Below, in pieces: positions 16,915 through 25,292 of a stretch of DNA of 64,000 bases. The stretch spans positions 2,863,001 to 2,927,000 of the forward strand of contig NZ_AP013294.1 of assembly GCF_000829195.1 (NCBI RefSeq). The letters are read 5' to 3'. Position 1 is the first letter of the stretch. Every line of letters starts with the position of its first letter. This stretch comes from Bacillus sp. OxB-1. Lineage in GTDB: Bacteria; Bacillota; Bacilli; Bacillales_A; Planococcaceae. The notes below the pieces were generated by a model. The model did not search any database. It was given only the letters and a program-made list of their open reading frames with translations, and was not told the origin of the DNA. The translations under genes and the position numbers were made by a program.

Positions 16915-17572
16915 GCTTGATCACCTGCCCAACTTTAATTGCATTTGGATTGGCAATGTTATTAATTTTGGCGAGCTCGGTATATTTTGATCCATCCCCC
17001 AACTCCAGTTTGGCAATCGCCCAAAGTGTGTCTCCACTTTTGACCGTTACTGACTTCGGTATTTTTTTACTGGTGGCAGGGCGCTGTTTTTCTACAGTCG
17101 CTTTCCTAGTCGCACCGCCGTTCGATGTGCTTGTTTCGATTTTCAATCGTTTTGTACCGTATGGCCTGTCTTGCTTTAAATTAATTGCCACAACAATGTC
17201 GAAGCCGTTTTCTGCATCCTCCTGTATCTCATAATCCTCAAGAGATACCGACATATTTGTATCAAACAATAGATCCCCGCTTGGCATCATTCGATTGACG
17301 ATAAATTGAAATGGTTCTTGACCTACTTTTAACTGCTCCAACTTTTCTAAATAGTGGGTTGCAGGTTGAAATCCATCCGGGTAAGTAGAAAACGGATGCT
17401 TGACGTTTGGAAGAAGTACTTCAAACTCAATATCCGTTAGACCAGGCTTTTTCAATACGTTAACTTCTCCCTCATTCATGAGGACAATCGTTTCGTTTTG
17501 ATTATTAATCCGTGTATTCATTTCAGAAGGTGCAATCGGGAATTGTACACCATCCAGAAAGAAGTTATACAT
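16907..17572 (-). CDS. xkdP: LysM tail protein XkdP-like
   Basis: The 221 aa protein has a tail domain beginning MYNFFLDGVQFPIAPSEMNT and a C-terminal LysM motif (VKSGDTLWAIAKLELGDGSK, about residues 170-220). XkdP links tape measure and hub and its LysM could bind peptidoglycan. Start and stop overlap both neighbours. Confidence 0.93.
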   Translation of the reverse strand: MYNFFLDGVQFPIAPSEMNTRINNQNETIVLMNEGEVNVLKKPGLTDIEFEVLLPNVKHPFSTYPDGFQPATHYLEKLEQLKVGQEPFQFIVNRMMPSGDLLFDTNMSVSLEDYEIQEDAENGFDIVVAINLKQDRPYGTKRLKIETSTSNGGATRKATVEKQRPATSKKIPKSVTVKSGDTLWAIAKLELGDGSKYTELAKINNIANPNAIKVGQVIKLE

Positions 17573-19811
17573 CCCCGTCAGCCCCTTCCGCTACTGTATC
17601 GACCGCTTCTTCAAGTTTCTCTGCAAAGCGATCAATAATACCGTCGATGTCCATCTCGTTATTGATGTGATTATCATTCTTCACGTCAATTTTGATATGG
17701 CCTGTTGTGTATCGATTGATTACATCTCGTTCTGCTAGATCACGGAGATATTTCAGGTCGTCCGCCGCCATACCTACGCTATCTGCAAGCTTTTTGGTAT
17801 TGCCTGCGGTCTTTTTACCGGCTTTATTACCATCATCAACCGCATCCAAAAGGCCACCCATGCCATAATCAGTGCCCCCAAGACCGTACCCCTCAAGCGC
17901 AGCTTGTAACGCCGAATCCTCCATGGGTGTATCGTAATTTAGGAAACCTTTTGCTTTTTCAACCAAGCCATTTAATGAATCACTGACAACCATGGTTCCG
18001 TCGTAACCCCAATCAAAACCGGCATTCCATGCTTCACCGAAATCCATAAAGTCCATTTTTGGAGCTTCCCAATAATCGGCCGGCGCTTCTCCGACCCAAT
18101 CTCCTAAAGCGCCCTTAATTCCTTGCAAATCACTGGTGATTGATTCTCTATACGAGAACTCTGTTCCTTTTCCCAGTCCGAGGGTCGATGCGACCCCATC
18201 TGGAAGAATCTCAATAAATGCGTTCCATGCTTTGATTGCAATATTTACGGCACTGATAATTGCATTCACAAAAGACGTGGCGAATCCATCCCAGCCACGA
18301 GCCATTGCAATCGCTTGATCTAATACATTGCTTGCTAGGTTGTAAAACATCTTCTTAACAGAATACACCGGATGCTGCCAGACGTTCACAAAAAATTCAG
18401 CTATGGCCGCGAAAATATTCCATAGATTCGCTATAACATTATGAATACGAGCGTATAGCAACATGAACAGCCCGATGATAAAACCGATTACAGTAGCTGT
18501 TTGTTCGCCCCACATAATAAGGGCGTACACAATCAGGGCAATGATTGCGATAATTGCAATCAGTACCCAAGTAATCGGGCTTCCTAAATATGCAGCATTA
18601 ACCACCCATTGAGCAGCCGCCCAGGCAAGCGTTGCCACCCTTATCAACCCTAGGACCGCGTATTTAGCTAAAAGTATAGTGACAATACTTCCTAGCACCA
18701 CAGCGATTACCATTAAGATTGGCTCGAATATCGACCAATGGCTTTGGAAGAATTGAGCTACATTCGCAATCATGTCTCCAAATGAAATTAACACCGCAAT
18801 CACGAGGTTAATCCCCATGACGATCACATCGAACGCCTGCATCGCCATTTGTTGTAGATAAATAAAATTAGTTGAGTTTATAAAATCGTTAATACGATGC
18901 GAGACGCTCGCCATCTTATCCCCGGCGTAGTTTTCCATCTCAGTCCAAACATTCCCCCACGTCTTAGGCATACTGTCAAACTTGCGGTTAATGTCGTCAG
19001 CAGCCGCAAACATGGAGGCTTTTACAATATCGGCAGTCAGCTCTCCTTCTCTGGCCATTTCACGAATGGCCCCAATCGGTACATCTAAATAATTGGCGAT
19101 GTTTTGAATGATGTTCGGTGCTTGCTCAAAGATTGAGTTAAGCTCATCACCGCGTAATACGCCTGAGCCTAACGCCTGTGTTAATTGCAATGAAGCGTTA
19201 CTTGCTTCCATTATGCTCGTTCCAGCAATCGAGAATTGCTTTTGCACCAGTTCGGCAAAGTCGACGATTTCAGCGCTACTTTCAAATGCACTTGCTGCGT
19301 TATTTCCAAGTTTCGCAACCATTTTAGCAGTGTCATCAAATGGCGAATAGGCATTTTGAGCAGCTTGATAAATCATTTCTTGTAATTCGGCAGTTGTCTG
19401 TAAGCCGTCATTCATCATTGAAATTCGTGCAACTGTATTTGCGTATTCATCAGACATACTGGTTATTTTCTCTAAGCCTCTAAACGACACATAAGCACCA
19501 ACGGCACTCAAAACAGCGCCCCCAAAGCGTTCCATTAGATTTCTACCTTCATTAATGTCATTATTCAATCTGTTTTGAGCTTGTTCAGCTTGCCTAATCT
19601 CATCTTCGATTTGATCAAAATTCGCTTCAATTTCTTGTAATTCACGCTGTGCAGTATTTAAAGCTGCTAGGTCTATAGCTTGGCCGGTTGCATCTTCTAA
19701 CGAGCGGAAGCTATCAATAACAGTAGACATCGCCATGTTCATAGCTCTGAATTGCTGGCTCATCATGTCATTTATCATTATGGATGTGCGTATAGTAGCT
19801 ATTTTCCTCAC
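17565..19811 (-). CDS. xkdO: Tail tape measure protein (XkdO-like)
   Basis: The protein of about 748 aa sets tail length. It has an N-terminal coiled-coil region (residues 30-90), the tape-measure domain (GLEKITSMSDEYANTVARIS) and several membrane-like helices in the middle (about 325-470), as usual in tape measures. GTG at 19811 (with AAAAAGGCG upstream) is the best start I can see; the longer frame to 19841 runs into the terminator of the preceding unit. At under 750 aa it implies a short tail, though I did not calculate length. Confidence 0.92.
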   Translation of the reverse strand: MRKIATIRTSIMINDMMSQQFRAMNMAMSTVIDSFRSLEDATGQAIDLAALNTAQRELQEIEANFDQIEDEIRQAEQAQNRLNNDINEGRNLMERFGGAVLSAVGAYVSFRGLEKITSMSDEYANTVARISMMNDGLQTTAELQEMIYQAAQNAYSPFDDTAKMVAKLGNNAASAFESSAEIVDFAELVQKQFSIAGTSIMEASNASLQLTQALGSGVLRGDELNSIFEQAPNIIQNIANYLDVPIGAIREMAREGELTADIVKASMFAAADDINRKFDSMPKTWGNVWTEMENYAGDKMASVSHRINDFINSTNFIYLQQMAMQAFDVIVMGINLVIAVLISFGDMIANVAQFFQSHWSIFEPILMVIAVVLGSIVTILLAKYAVLGLIRVATLAWAAAQWVVNAAYLGSPITWVLIAIIAIIALIVYALIMWGEQTATVIGFIIGLFMLLYARIHNVIANLWNIFAAIAEFFVNVWQHPVYSVKKMFYNLASNVLDQAIAMARGWDGFATSFVNAIISAVNIAIKAWNAFIEILPDGVASTLGLGKGTEFSYRESITSDLQGIKGALGDWVGEAPADYWEAPKMDFMDFGEAWNAGFDWGYDGTMVVSDSLNGLVEKAKGFLNYDTPMEDSALQAALEGYGLGGTDYGMGGLLDAVDDGNKAGKKTAGNTKKLADSVGMAADDLKYLRDLAERDVINRYTTGHIKIDVKNDNHINNEMDIDGIIDRFAEKLEEAVDTVAEGADGDV

Positions 19812-19828
19812 CGCCTTTTTAGCAAAAC

Positions 19829-19857
19829 AAAAAAGATACACCGTTTTCGATGTATCT
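19829..19857 (-). terminator. Terminator inside the tail operon
   Basis: On the minus strand AGATACATCG pairs with CGGTGTATCT (10 bp, one U-G) around AAAA, then TTTTTTG. The stem includes the stop codon of the 19856 gene. It lies between tail chaperone and tape measure, so late transcription must read through or restart; this supports the view that the two genes upstream are an insertion. Confidence 0.85.
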
Positions 19858-20248
19858 AATCTTCAACCTTATTGATATAATCAATCCACAAATCGATGTT
19901 TTCGATATAAGTACCCAATTCTTCGTCCTCTAACTTTCTAACATCATATAGATTAAGCAATATTTGCATCCACGTTTTTCGGCCTCGAAGTTTAATTCTA
20001 CCAACGTAGATCCTTTTATAAAAAACAGCAATTGCTTTATCACTCTTTCTTTCGAGAACAAAATAATACTTTAGATTCCTCGATTTGGATTTAAGTATCA
20101 TGTTTCTAATAAAGGTTTCTTCGACTTCTGAAACACTGCAATATTTACTGTCCTCTAACTTCCTAGTAGTGATCCAATAATCGTCAGCTGAAACAATAAT
20201 TTCGTTAGAAGTACTCTTGAAAAACTTAGAAAAAAATTTCTTAAGCAT
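19856..20248 (-). CDS. Hypothetical protein of inserted cassette
   Basis: The 130 aa basic protein (MLKKFFSKFFKSTSNEIIVS) has a short amphipathic start and a mixed alpha/beta body with no motif I recognise. It is AT-rich compared with the tail genes on both sides, sits 2 bp after the 20251 gene and ends inside its own terminator. It is probably an accessory (moron) gene expressed in the lysogen. Confidence 0.65.
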   Translation of the reverse strand: MLKKFFSKFFKSTSNEIIVSADDYWITTRKLEDSKYCSVSEVEETFIRNMILKSKSRNLKYYFVLERKSDKAIAVFYKRIYVGRIKLRGRKTWMQILLNLYDVRKLEDEELGTYIENIDLWIDYINKVED

Positions 20249-20250
20249 AA

Positions 20251-20610
20251 TTAAAACAATTCACTGATAAGTGCTTTATAGATTTTTTCATTAACTTCAA
20301 TTAAAGAACGTTTTCCATCATGAAATTCGATTGCTAATGTATGCGTCCCTTTATTTTTTGCTGAAAGCCCCGCTAAAAGCCCTACGGGACCGAGTAAAGC
20401 GCCACCCACTAAACCACGAGCGACACCGCTAACAGCGCTTTTGCGATGTTCTTCCGTTATTACTTCATAGTCTTTAACAGTCTCCTTGTTTAACTCAAAG
20501 CTTTTGGTGAACCCAGTGAATAGATGCACTTTTTGTTTACCTAAAAAACTGGTCTTGAGCATTATGTTTTTTGCTTCATAATCTCCGGCAATTACTTGAT
20601 TTCTTGCCAT
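20251..20610 (-). CDS. Small PH-like protein with glycine-rich hydrophobic segment
   Basis: The 119 aa protein (MARNQVIAGDYEAKNIMLKT) has a beta-rich fold interrupted by a glycine-rich hydrophobic stretch (GVARGLVGGALLGPVGLLAG, about residues 70-90) and ends with a helical EKIYKALISELF. Proteins of this design are common and unnamed in Firmicutes; a bacterial PH-like fold is my guess. GGGGGG precedes the ATG at 20610. It forms a two-gene cassette with 19856-20248. Confidence 0.65.
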   Translation of the reverse strand: MARNQVIAGDYEAKNIMLKTSFLGKQKVHLFTGFTKSFELNKETVKDYEVITEEHRKSAVSGVARGLVGGALLGPVGLLAGLSAKNKGTHTLAIEFHDGKRSLIEVNEKIYKALISELF

Positions 20611-20658
20611 GCCAATCCCCCCTTTAACCATCAATATACCGAAATAACGGGGGGTATG

Positions 20659-21290
20659 CTATCTCTTCTTTCCGCGCTTACCCTTTTTGCTATTACGCTT
20701 CGCATCTTGCTCCGCCTTCTTGTCAGCCTCGATTTTCGCTTGTATAGATGCGATAACAAAGGCTTTTTCTAGCCGCGGTAAAGCTAGGTACTCTGACGGC
20801 AATTTATGCAATTTATGAAGCCAGTAATGGGCTATATTTGCATCCGGATCGCCGTCATCAATTAGTTTTTTGCTTCTTCTACAAGATCGTCCATTCCAAC
20901 ATCAAAGCCGTTAACTTCTTGCGCAATCTTTTTCACTTCCGTCAATTCACCCGGCAACAGCATTTTTTGAAGTAATGCCTCGGCGCCCATCACTCCGTAG
21001 GAAGATTGTAGTTCCGCATTGTTCAGATCAGGAAATTTGATGGTTGCTACCGCATTTTTCAATGCGTATTTTTCAAAGTCCGTTTCAGGCATGAACATTC
21101 CTTTTTTACCTGGAACCGGCATACGTTTCGTACATGCTTTACGGTTAGCGGTATCCTGTTCGCCATCAATCGCTCCGAACTGCCACGGGATAGGCTTTCC
21201 GTTTTCATCCTTAAATCGTTTTGAGACTACACGTTCATCAATCCCTACTTTTTCAATATTTTGTGCAAAGAAAGCTTGTAAGTTACTCAT
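20659..21290 (-). CDS. Tail assembly chaperone frameshift fusion (XkdN plus extension)
   Basis: The XkdN-like frame stops at 20862, but its last codons contain the slippery heptamer A AAA AAC (20871-20865). A -1 slip joins it to an open frame of 68 codons (20865-20659) with no usable start of its own, rich in Lys/Arg at its end (AQDAKRNSKKGKRGKK-like) and ending TAG. Long-tailed phages make two tail assembly chaperones this way, a short one and a frameshifted long one, just ahead of the tape measure gene. The position is exactly as expected. Confidence 0.9.
20862..21290 (-). CDS. xkdN: Tail assembly chaperone, short form (XkdN-like)
   Basis: The 142 aa protein (MSNLQAFFAQNIEKVGIDER) matches the XkdN family of PBSX-like phages. 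It contains KRMPVPGKKGMFMPETDFEK and ends in the acidic GMDDLVEEAKN. It lies between tail tube and tape measure. A fraction of ribosomes should shift at its end to give the fusion above. Confidence 0.92.
   Translation of the reverse strand: MSNLQAFFAQNIEKVGIDERVVSKRFKDENGKPIPWQFGAIDGEQDTANRKACTKRMPVPGKKGMFMPETDFEKYALKNAVATIKFPDLNNAELQSSYGVMGAEALLQKMLLPGELTEVKKIAQEVNGFDVGMDDLVEEAKN
20865..20871 (-). other. Programmed -1 frameshift site A AAA AAC
   Basis: In the zero frame the codons are GCA AAA AAC TAA, so the heptamer has the X XXY YYZ form with A, A and C. After slipping, translation continues CTA ATT GAT in the -1 frame. The in-frame stop directly after the site is a common arrangement. 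Confidence 0.9.
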
Positions 21291-21348
21291 TTAATAACAT
21301 CCTCTCAAATTTAGGTAATTGGAAAAAGCCCACCGAAGTGAGCCTTGA

Positions 21349-21855
21349 TTAAGATTGCATTGTGTTCAGGATAGAAAAGCGCTCCGGGAATTCAAATCTC
21401 TCAAATGTGAAGTCGAAAGAATCCTCCAGGTATTCCGCATCCGCGTCGATTAATGCTACGATACCACCATCCATATTGCAATCTTTCAAGATAGTTGTTT
21501 GCCGACCCACAGTCGCGGAAGCATCCTCATTCGTCACCTGGATATCAAAGTAGATGTCCTCGCCTGTTTCTTGGTAACGATAAAGCAGTTCACGGAAAAT
21601 GGATGTATTGTAATGGAATGTGGCTGATCCAGTACCTTCTCCGCCGGCAGACTTGTTACCCTTTGAAACACGCCCCATAATAGGAATCTGTGATTTCGAT
21701 TTATCATAACGAGCTTCTAAGTTTATAACATTCGCGAATTTATAGCGATTGCCATCAATTGTGACGAATGCTTCACCTTGAGCGCCGTGAACAGCTTCTC
21801 TGGCGTGCATTGTTTCATCCGCGAAAAACTGAAGGTTTAATTTTAATAGCTGCAT
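21349..21855 (-). CDS. xkdM: Tail tube protein (XkdM-like)
   Basis: The 168 aa protein matches the core tail tube of PBSX-type contractile tails: GEAFVTIDGNRYKFANVINL near the start, STSIFRELL-like SIFRELLYRYQETGEDIYFD, and GRQTTILKDCNMDGGIVALI. It lies between sheath and chaperone. Confidence 0.93.
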   Translation of the reverse strand: MQLLKLNLQFFADETMHAREAVHGAQGEAFVTIDGNRYKFANVINLEARYDKSKSQIPIMGRVSKGNKSAGGEGTGSATFHYNTSIFRELLYRYQETGEDIYFDIQVTNEDASATVGRQTTILKDCNMDGGIVALIDADAEYLEDSFDFTFERFEFPERFSILNTMQS

Positions 21856-21869
21856 TTAGTCTACCTCCC

Positions 21870-23192
21870 TTATGCCACTGTCGTCGTGATATAAAGTTGT
21901 GACATCGCCACTGTCGGCTCCACCACTTCATTCACAACAACAGATTTTTTTGAATTACCTTGCGCGACAACAACTTCGTCTGGATCGAAGTTTTGAATTG
22001 CTCGTAGACCTTGCAGTTCTCTACGATGAGCAACAATATCTCCCCATAAAGAAACACGCCCGCTTTGGTCGTTTGGAACCTGACCCAAATAGCGCGTGTT
22101 GAATAAAGTTGCTGTGTCAATAGCGATCTGATCCAGAACGCGGATGACTTGGTTCATGGAGAAATCCTCGTTTTTGTCAACAGTGAATGACGTAAATGTG
22201 TTCACATCTTCCAGAACACGGATTTCCTCGCCCACACGATGGAACACATACTTTCCTGCTTTCAATAGAGCAGTAAGCTGTTGTTGAGTTTTCGTTTCGG
22301 TCATATCAAGCGTAAATTCTCCGCCGTAAACTTTGTTGGTGTTCGATTTATTTACCGCAACACCCGCCTGGGCACCGACGCCCCAGTAAACAGCACCAAA
22401 GACCTCTTCTCCATCGCCGATTGCATCGTTTTGAACATCAATAACACCTTCGTGATCCACCGCGCCTAATTTGTGTCCAACAAGCTGGAATTTAGCCCCT
22501 ACACTATCCCGCAGACGCTTTGTATACTCAACGAACAGCGATTTGATTGTCGGTTCGCCAGACAAGCACCCAAGAGTATTAAAGCCATAGGCTTCCAGTG
22601 AATCTAGCGCATTCTGATAGGCAGTCCCGGTCAATCCCGTTCCGTTTATGCCACCAGTAAAGTTGGTGCCCGCTGTTAAATCTAATGTTGCTGCATCGTC
22701 CCAAATAACAAAGTCGGAATCGATTAATTCAGCAGCAGTCGCAACCGCCAATTGCTCATCAACTAAAGTTGTACCCAGAAATGTTTGGACATCAAATTTG
22801 GCAGGCTCGTCGACATTCGCCGAAACTACTACCTTCAAATCGTTTCCTCGAATACCTTTGAACCTCGCTTTTCCAAATGAATTGGCCGCCGCAGCAGCAC
22901 CTTCTTCTAACCGATAAAAGAAAACTGTGTGGGCATTTTTAAAAACGTCTCGGATCCCTTTCAACTTTTGATGGGTATAATCGTATCCGAAGATTTTCAA
23001 CGAATCTTTTTGTAAATCCTCGACAGTTACTGTGAATACATCACCGTCAACGCCCCAATCAAGGACCATCGGCAAGCCGACATAACCGCGGTCTGATAGA
23101 TTCACGAATGCACGTGCCGCGGAAATAAAGTTGTGATAAGTACCCGGAAGTACTTTGTTTTGTGTAAGGAATGTGCCTCCACCTAACGCCAT
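21870..23192 (-). CDS. xkdK: Tail sheath protein (XkdK-like)
   Basis: The 440 aa contractile sheath protein starts MALGGGTFLTQNKVLPGTYH, the family N-terminus, and includes RGYVGLPMVLDWGVDG. Its presence shows the phage is a myovirus. It has the standard length. Confidence 0.95.
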   Translation of the reverse strand: MALGGGTFLTQNKVLPGTYHNFISAARAFVNLSDRGYVGLPMVLDWGVDGDVFTVTVEDLQKDSLKIFGYDYTHQKLKGIRDVFKNAHTVFFYRLEEGAAAAANSFGKARFKGIRGNDLKVVVSANVDEPAKFDVQTFLGTTLVDEQLAVATAAELIDSDFVIWDDAATLDLTAGTNFTGGINGTGLTGTAYQNALDSLEAYGFNTLGCLSGEPTIKSLFVEYTKRLRDSVGAKFQLVGHKLGAVDHEGVIDVQNDAIGDGEEVFGAVYWGVGAQAGVAVNKSNTNKVYGGEFTLDMTETKTQQQLTALLKAGKYVFHRVGEEIRVLEDVNTFTSFTVDKNEDFSMNQVIRVLDQIAIDTATLFNTRYLGQVPNDQSGRVSLWGDIVAHRRELQGLRAIQNFDPDEVVVAQGNSKKSVVVNEVVEPTVAMSQLYITTTVA

Positions 23193-23419
23193 TACTTGCT
23201 ACCTCCTTTGTAGAATTTCTCTAATATTTGTCCCACTTGATCATGCGTGTACGTCTTGTCATCTTTAAGCAATGCACTCAAAGCATCTCGTCGACCAACA
23301 TACTTTGCACTTTTTAAAAGTTGGGCTTTCGAAAAGGTTGGCGTTTTGCCATTGATTGCTTTCGCAACCATAATCGCAGTCGCCTTTGATTCTTTCTTAA
23401 TAGCGTCATTCTTCGCCAA
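23192..23419 (-). CDS. Small protein between tail completion and sheath
   Basis: The 75 aa basic protein (MAKNDAIKKESKATAIMVAK) sits in the position of the small orf before the sheath in PBSX-like phages. I choose TTG at 23419 because GAGGTGG precedes it; ATG at 23446 lacks a ribosome site. Function unknown. Confidence 0.6.
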   Translation of the reverse strand: MAKNDAIKKESKATAIMVAKAINGKTPTFSKAQLLKSAKYVGRRDALSALLKDDKTYTHDQVGQILEKFYKGGSK

Positions 23420-23849
23420 CTGTAGCCACCTCGTTTCCGTTTGCATAATGTCTGAGCGATCCCATCAAAGTCTTTGCTTCTACCTCTCGCAAGAAGAAAT
23501 TGAAATGAATAAAGTTATGCGCATTTCCGTCTACAATTTCGCTGTTCGCCTCGGTGCCAAGCATTACAGAACCGTTTAACAGCGTGATTTCTTTTAGAGC
23601 ATGTTGCACCTTCAGTGTGTGGTTTGAAGCATCAGCACAACCGCCAGAAGGGAAATACTGCACATTGAATAGCGTGGTGACTTTCCACCGTTTGCCTATC
23701 TGACGAATGTTCTCTAAGTTCAAAAAGAGAATCAAAAAAGCAGGAGTTTGAAACCCCTGCGGTACTTCGTCGATATAATTGGTATAGCCATCCCCGAAAG
23801 TTCGGTTCAACTTAATGGAGATAGCGGTAATGATGTCGTTAATCTCCAT
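23406..23849 (-). CDS. Tail terminator/completion protein (DUF6838-like)
   Basis: The 147 aa protein (MEINDIITAISIKLNRTFGD, then PAFLILFLNLENIRQIGKRW) has the pattern of the small tail-completion proteins that follow the HK97 gp10-like gene in PBSX-type phages (XkdJ position). Role from family and position. Confidence 0.78.
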   Translation of the reverse strand: MEINDIITAISIKLNRTFGDGYTNYIDEVPQGFQTPAFLILFLNLENIRQIGKRWKVTTLFNVQYFPSGGCADASNHTLKVQHALKEITLLNGSVMLGTEANSEIVDGNAHNFIHFNFFLREVEAKTLMGSLRHYANGNEVATVGEE

Positions 23850-24342
23850 TGAAAGCCTCTCCTAACAACTTCATGAGTTTTCTTTCGATCAATTTTGGAG
23901 CTAGCTGTTCTACCTCATCCGCGGATATAGTCATCATGAAACGACCTGGCACCCACCCCTGATGGTTACGTGTGCGGTGACCGTACTCCACGTAAGCTGC
24001 ATATTCCACCGGGTTTATCACTTCAATTTCATACATATTGCCCTTTTTCTTAACAGTCATTGAATCAGTGAACTTCTTGGCGCCTGCACCGCCGCCGAAT
24101 GCGGATGTAAGTTCTGCTTCGCGATGACTCTTAGCAGTCCACCCTCTACGCAGAGTACCACCAACAGTGCCGTCACCGTAATCACCTACTGGCGTCCGTT
24201 TAATCACTCTGGCTAGGAATCTTGCAGCTATTTCCTTCGCCATATCTTCGCAGAACTTATCAAAATCAGCCTTTTCAAGTTTCTGCATTTTCTTTTGCAA
24301 GCGTTCCAGCTGTTTGAAGTTGACCTTACCCCACCTGGCCAT
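23839..24342 (-). CDS. xkdI: HK97 gp10-like neck protein (XkdI-like)
   Basis: The 167 aa basic protein contains TPVGDYGDGTVGGTLRRGW and NPVEYAAYVEYGHRTRNHQG, the signature of the gp10-like head-tail joining family. Ends overlap both neighbours. Confidence 0.9.
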   Translation of the reverse strand: MARWGKVNFKQLERLQKKMQKLEKADFDKFCEDMAKEIAARFLARVIKRTPVGDYGDGTVGGTLRRGWTAKSHREAELTSAFGGGAGAKKFTDSMTVKKKGNMYEIEVINPVEYAAYVEYGHRTRNHQGWVPGRFMMTISADEVEQLAPKLIERKLMKLLGEAFNGD

Positions 24343-24704
24343 TACGCATACCTCTCGAATAGTTCAAGCGTGATATGCTGATGATCCATGCGCGCTTCTG
24401 GCGGACTGCTACGAGTGTATTCATTCGTAACTCCATCCTGAGTGACGATGATTTTGCTGCCGGAAGGCACGTCTAATTCAGGAGCGAGCGACAGTTTAAT
24501 GGTTTGCGAAATAACAGCCGGGCCACCTGTATTTGAAGTAGTGGTTTGCTTTTCGTATGAAAGTTTACAAGGTTCATTTTCGAATCTTGTCACTTCTTTT
24601 TCTGTCGTTATATGGGTAACGGGGTCCTTTACCGATTCCCACGTTCTCACAGTGCAGATGCCTCGATACAAGCTCTGTATGGCCTTTCTGCGAGCGTTCA
24701 CCAT
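24342..24704 (-). CDS. Head-tail joining protein (XkdH/gp9-like)
   Basis: The 120 aa protein (NARRKAIQSLYRGICTVRTW, ending DHQHITLELFERYA) resembles stopper-type head completion proteins found between the connector adaptor and gp10-like genes. Assigned from pattern and order. Confidence 0.8.
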   Translation of the reverse strand: MVNARRKAIQSLYRGICTVRTWESVKDPVTHITTEKEVTRFENEPCKLSYEKQTTTSNTGGPAVISQTIKLSLAPELDVPSGSKIIVTQDGVTNEYTRSSPPEARMDHQHITLELFERYA

Positions 24705-25093
24705 GTCATCACCCTGTATTTCACAAAATCAACTTCGTTATGCCGCAAGTAAGCCAACAGGGCGCCGAAATTTGCTTCTGGCGTACTATTCTCACCAACA
24801 GCAAATTCGACATCTGTATCGCCATCCTGTACCCGTTTGGTAACAGGGGAGAAATCGATTGTTTCAATCTCCAACTGCCCCATGCCCTTTTTAAGAAACA
24901 AGAATTCACCAACAACCATATCGACCGCAATCTCTTTCAAGCCTTCTGGAATTTTTGTAAGGTTCGTTTGGTTATTAATGTGATTCGTAATTTTTTCGAT
25001 GGTAAATGACAAAATAAGATCGTCAGAATTTGAAGGTTCACCAGACACTGAGACACCTAGTGAAACCAATCGTTTTTTTACATCTTCCAACAT
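24698..25093 (-). CDS. Head-tail connector/adaptor (YqbG-like)
   Basis: The protein of about 131 aa (MLEDVKKRLVSLGVSVSGEP, then EGLKEIAVDMVVGEFLFLKK) is helical and matches phage gp6/YqbG-type adaptors. It follows the small 25099 gene. The ATG at 25093 is likely; a GTG at 25102 is in frame. Confidence 0.8.
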   Translation of the reverse strand: MLEDVKKRLVSLGVSVSGEPSNSDDLILSFTIEKITNHINNQTNLTKIPEGLKEIAVDMVVGEFLFLKKGMGQLEIETIDFSPVTKRVQDGDTDVEFAVGENSTPEANFGALLAYLRHNEVDFVKYRVMTW

Positions 25094-25098
25094 GCGAA

Positions 25099-25278
25099 TC
25101 ACTCGCTTTCGGATGTTTTAGAAGAGCGAGCGGCTTTTTTCGGCTCCTCTAATCGCTCCATAGACGATTCATCGAAGTACTTATCATCAATTGTCAATTC
25201 ATCACCAACCAAAAAGCGCTCTCCCTTGTAACGAATGGGGAAAGCGCCGTCTTTCACTTTTACTTTAATGTTTGCCAC
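25099..25278 (-). CDS. Small virion-region protein
   Basis: The 59 aa protein (MANIKVKVKDGAFPIRYKGE) starts at GTG 25278 with GGAGG nine bases upstream and ends RSSKTSESE. Short beta proteins with a KxGAFPIRYKGERF-like start are common between major capsid and adaptor genes in Bacillus phages. Function unknown. Confidence 0.75.
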   Translation of the reverse strand: MANIKVKVKDGAFPIRYKGERFLVGDELTIDDKYFDESSMERLEEPKKAARSSKTSESE

Positions 25279-25292
25279 TTATTACAACCTCC

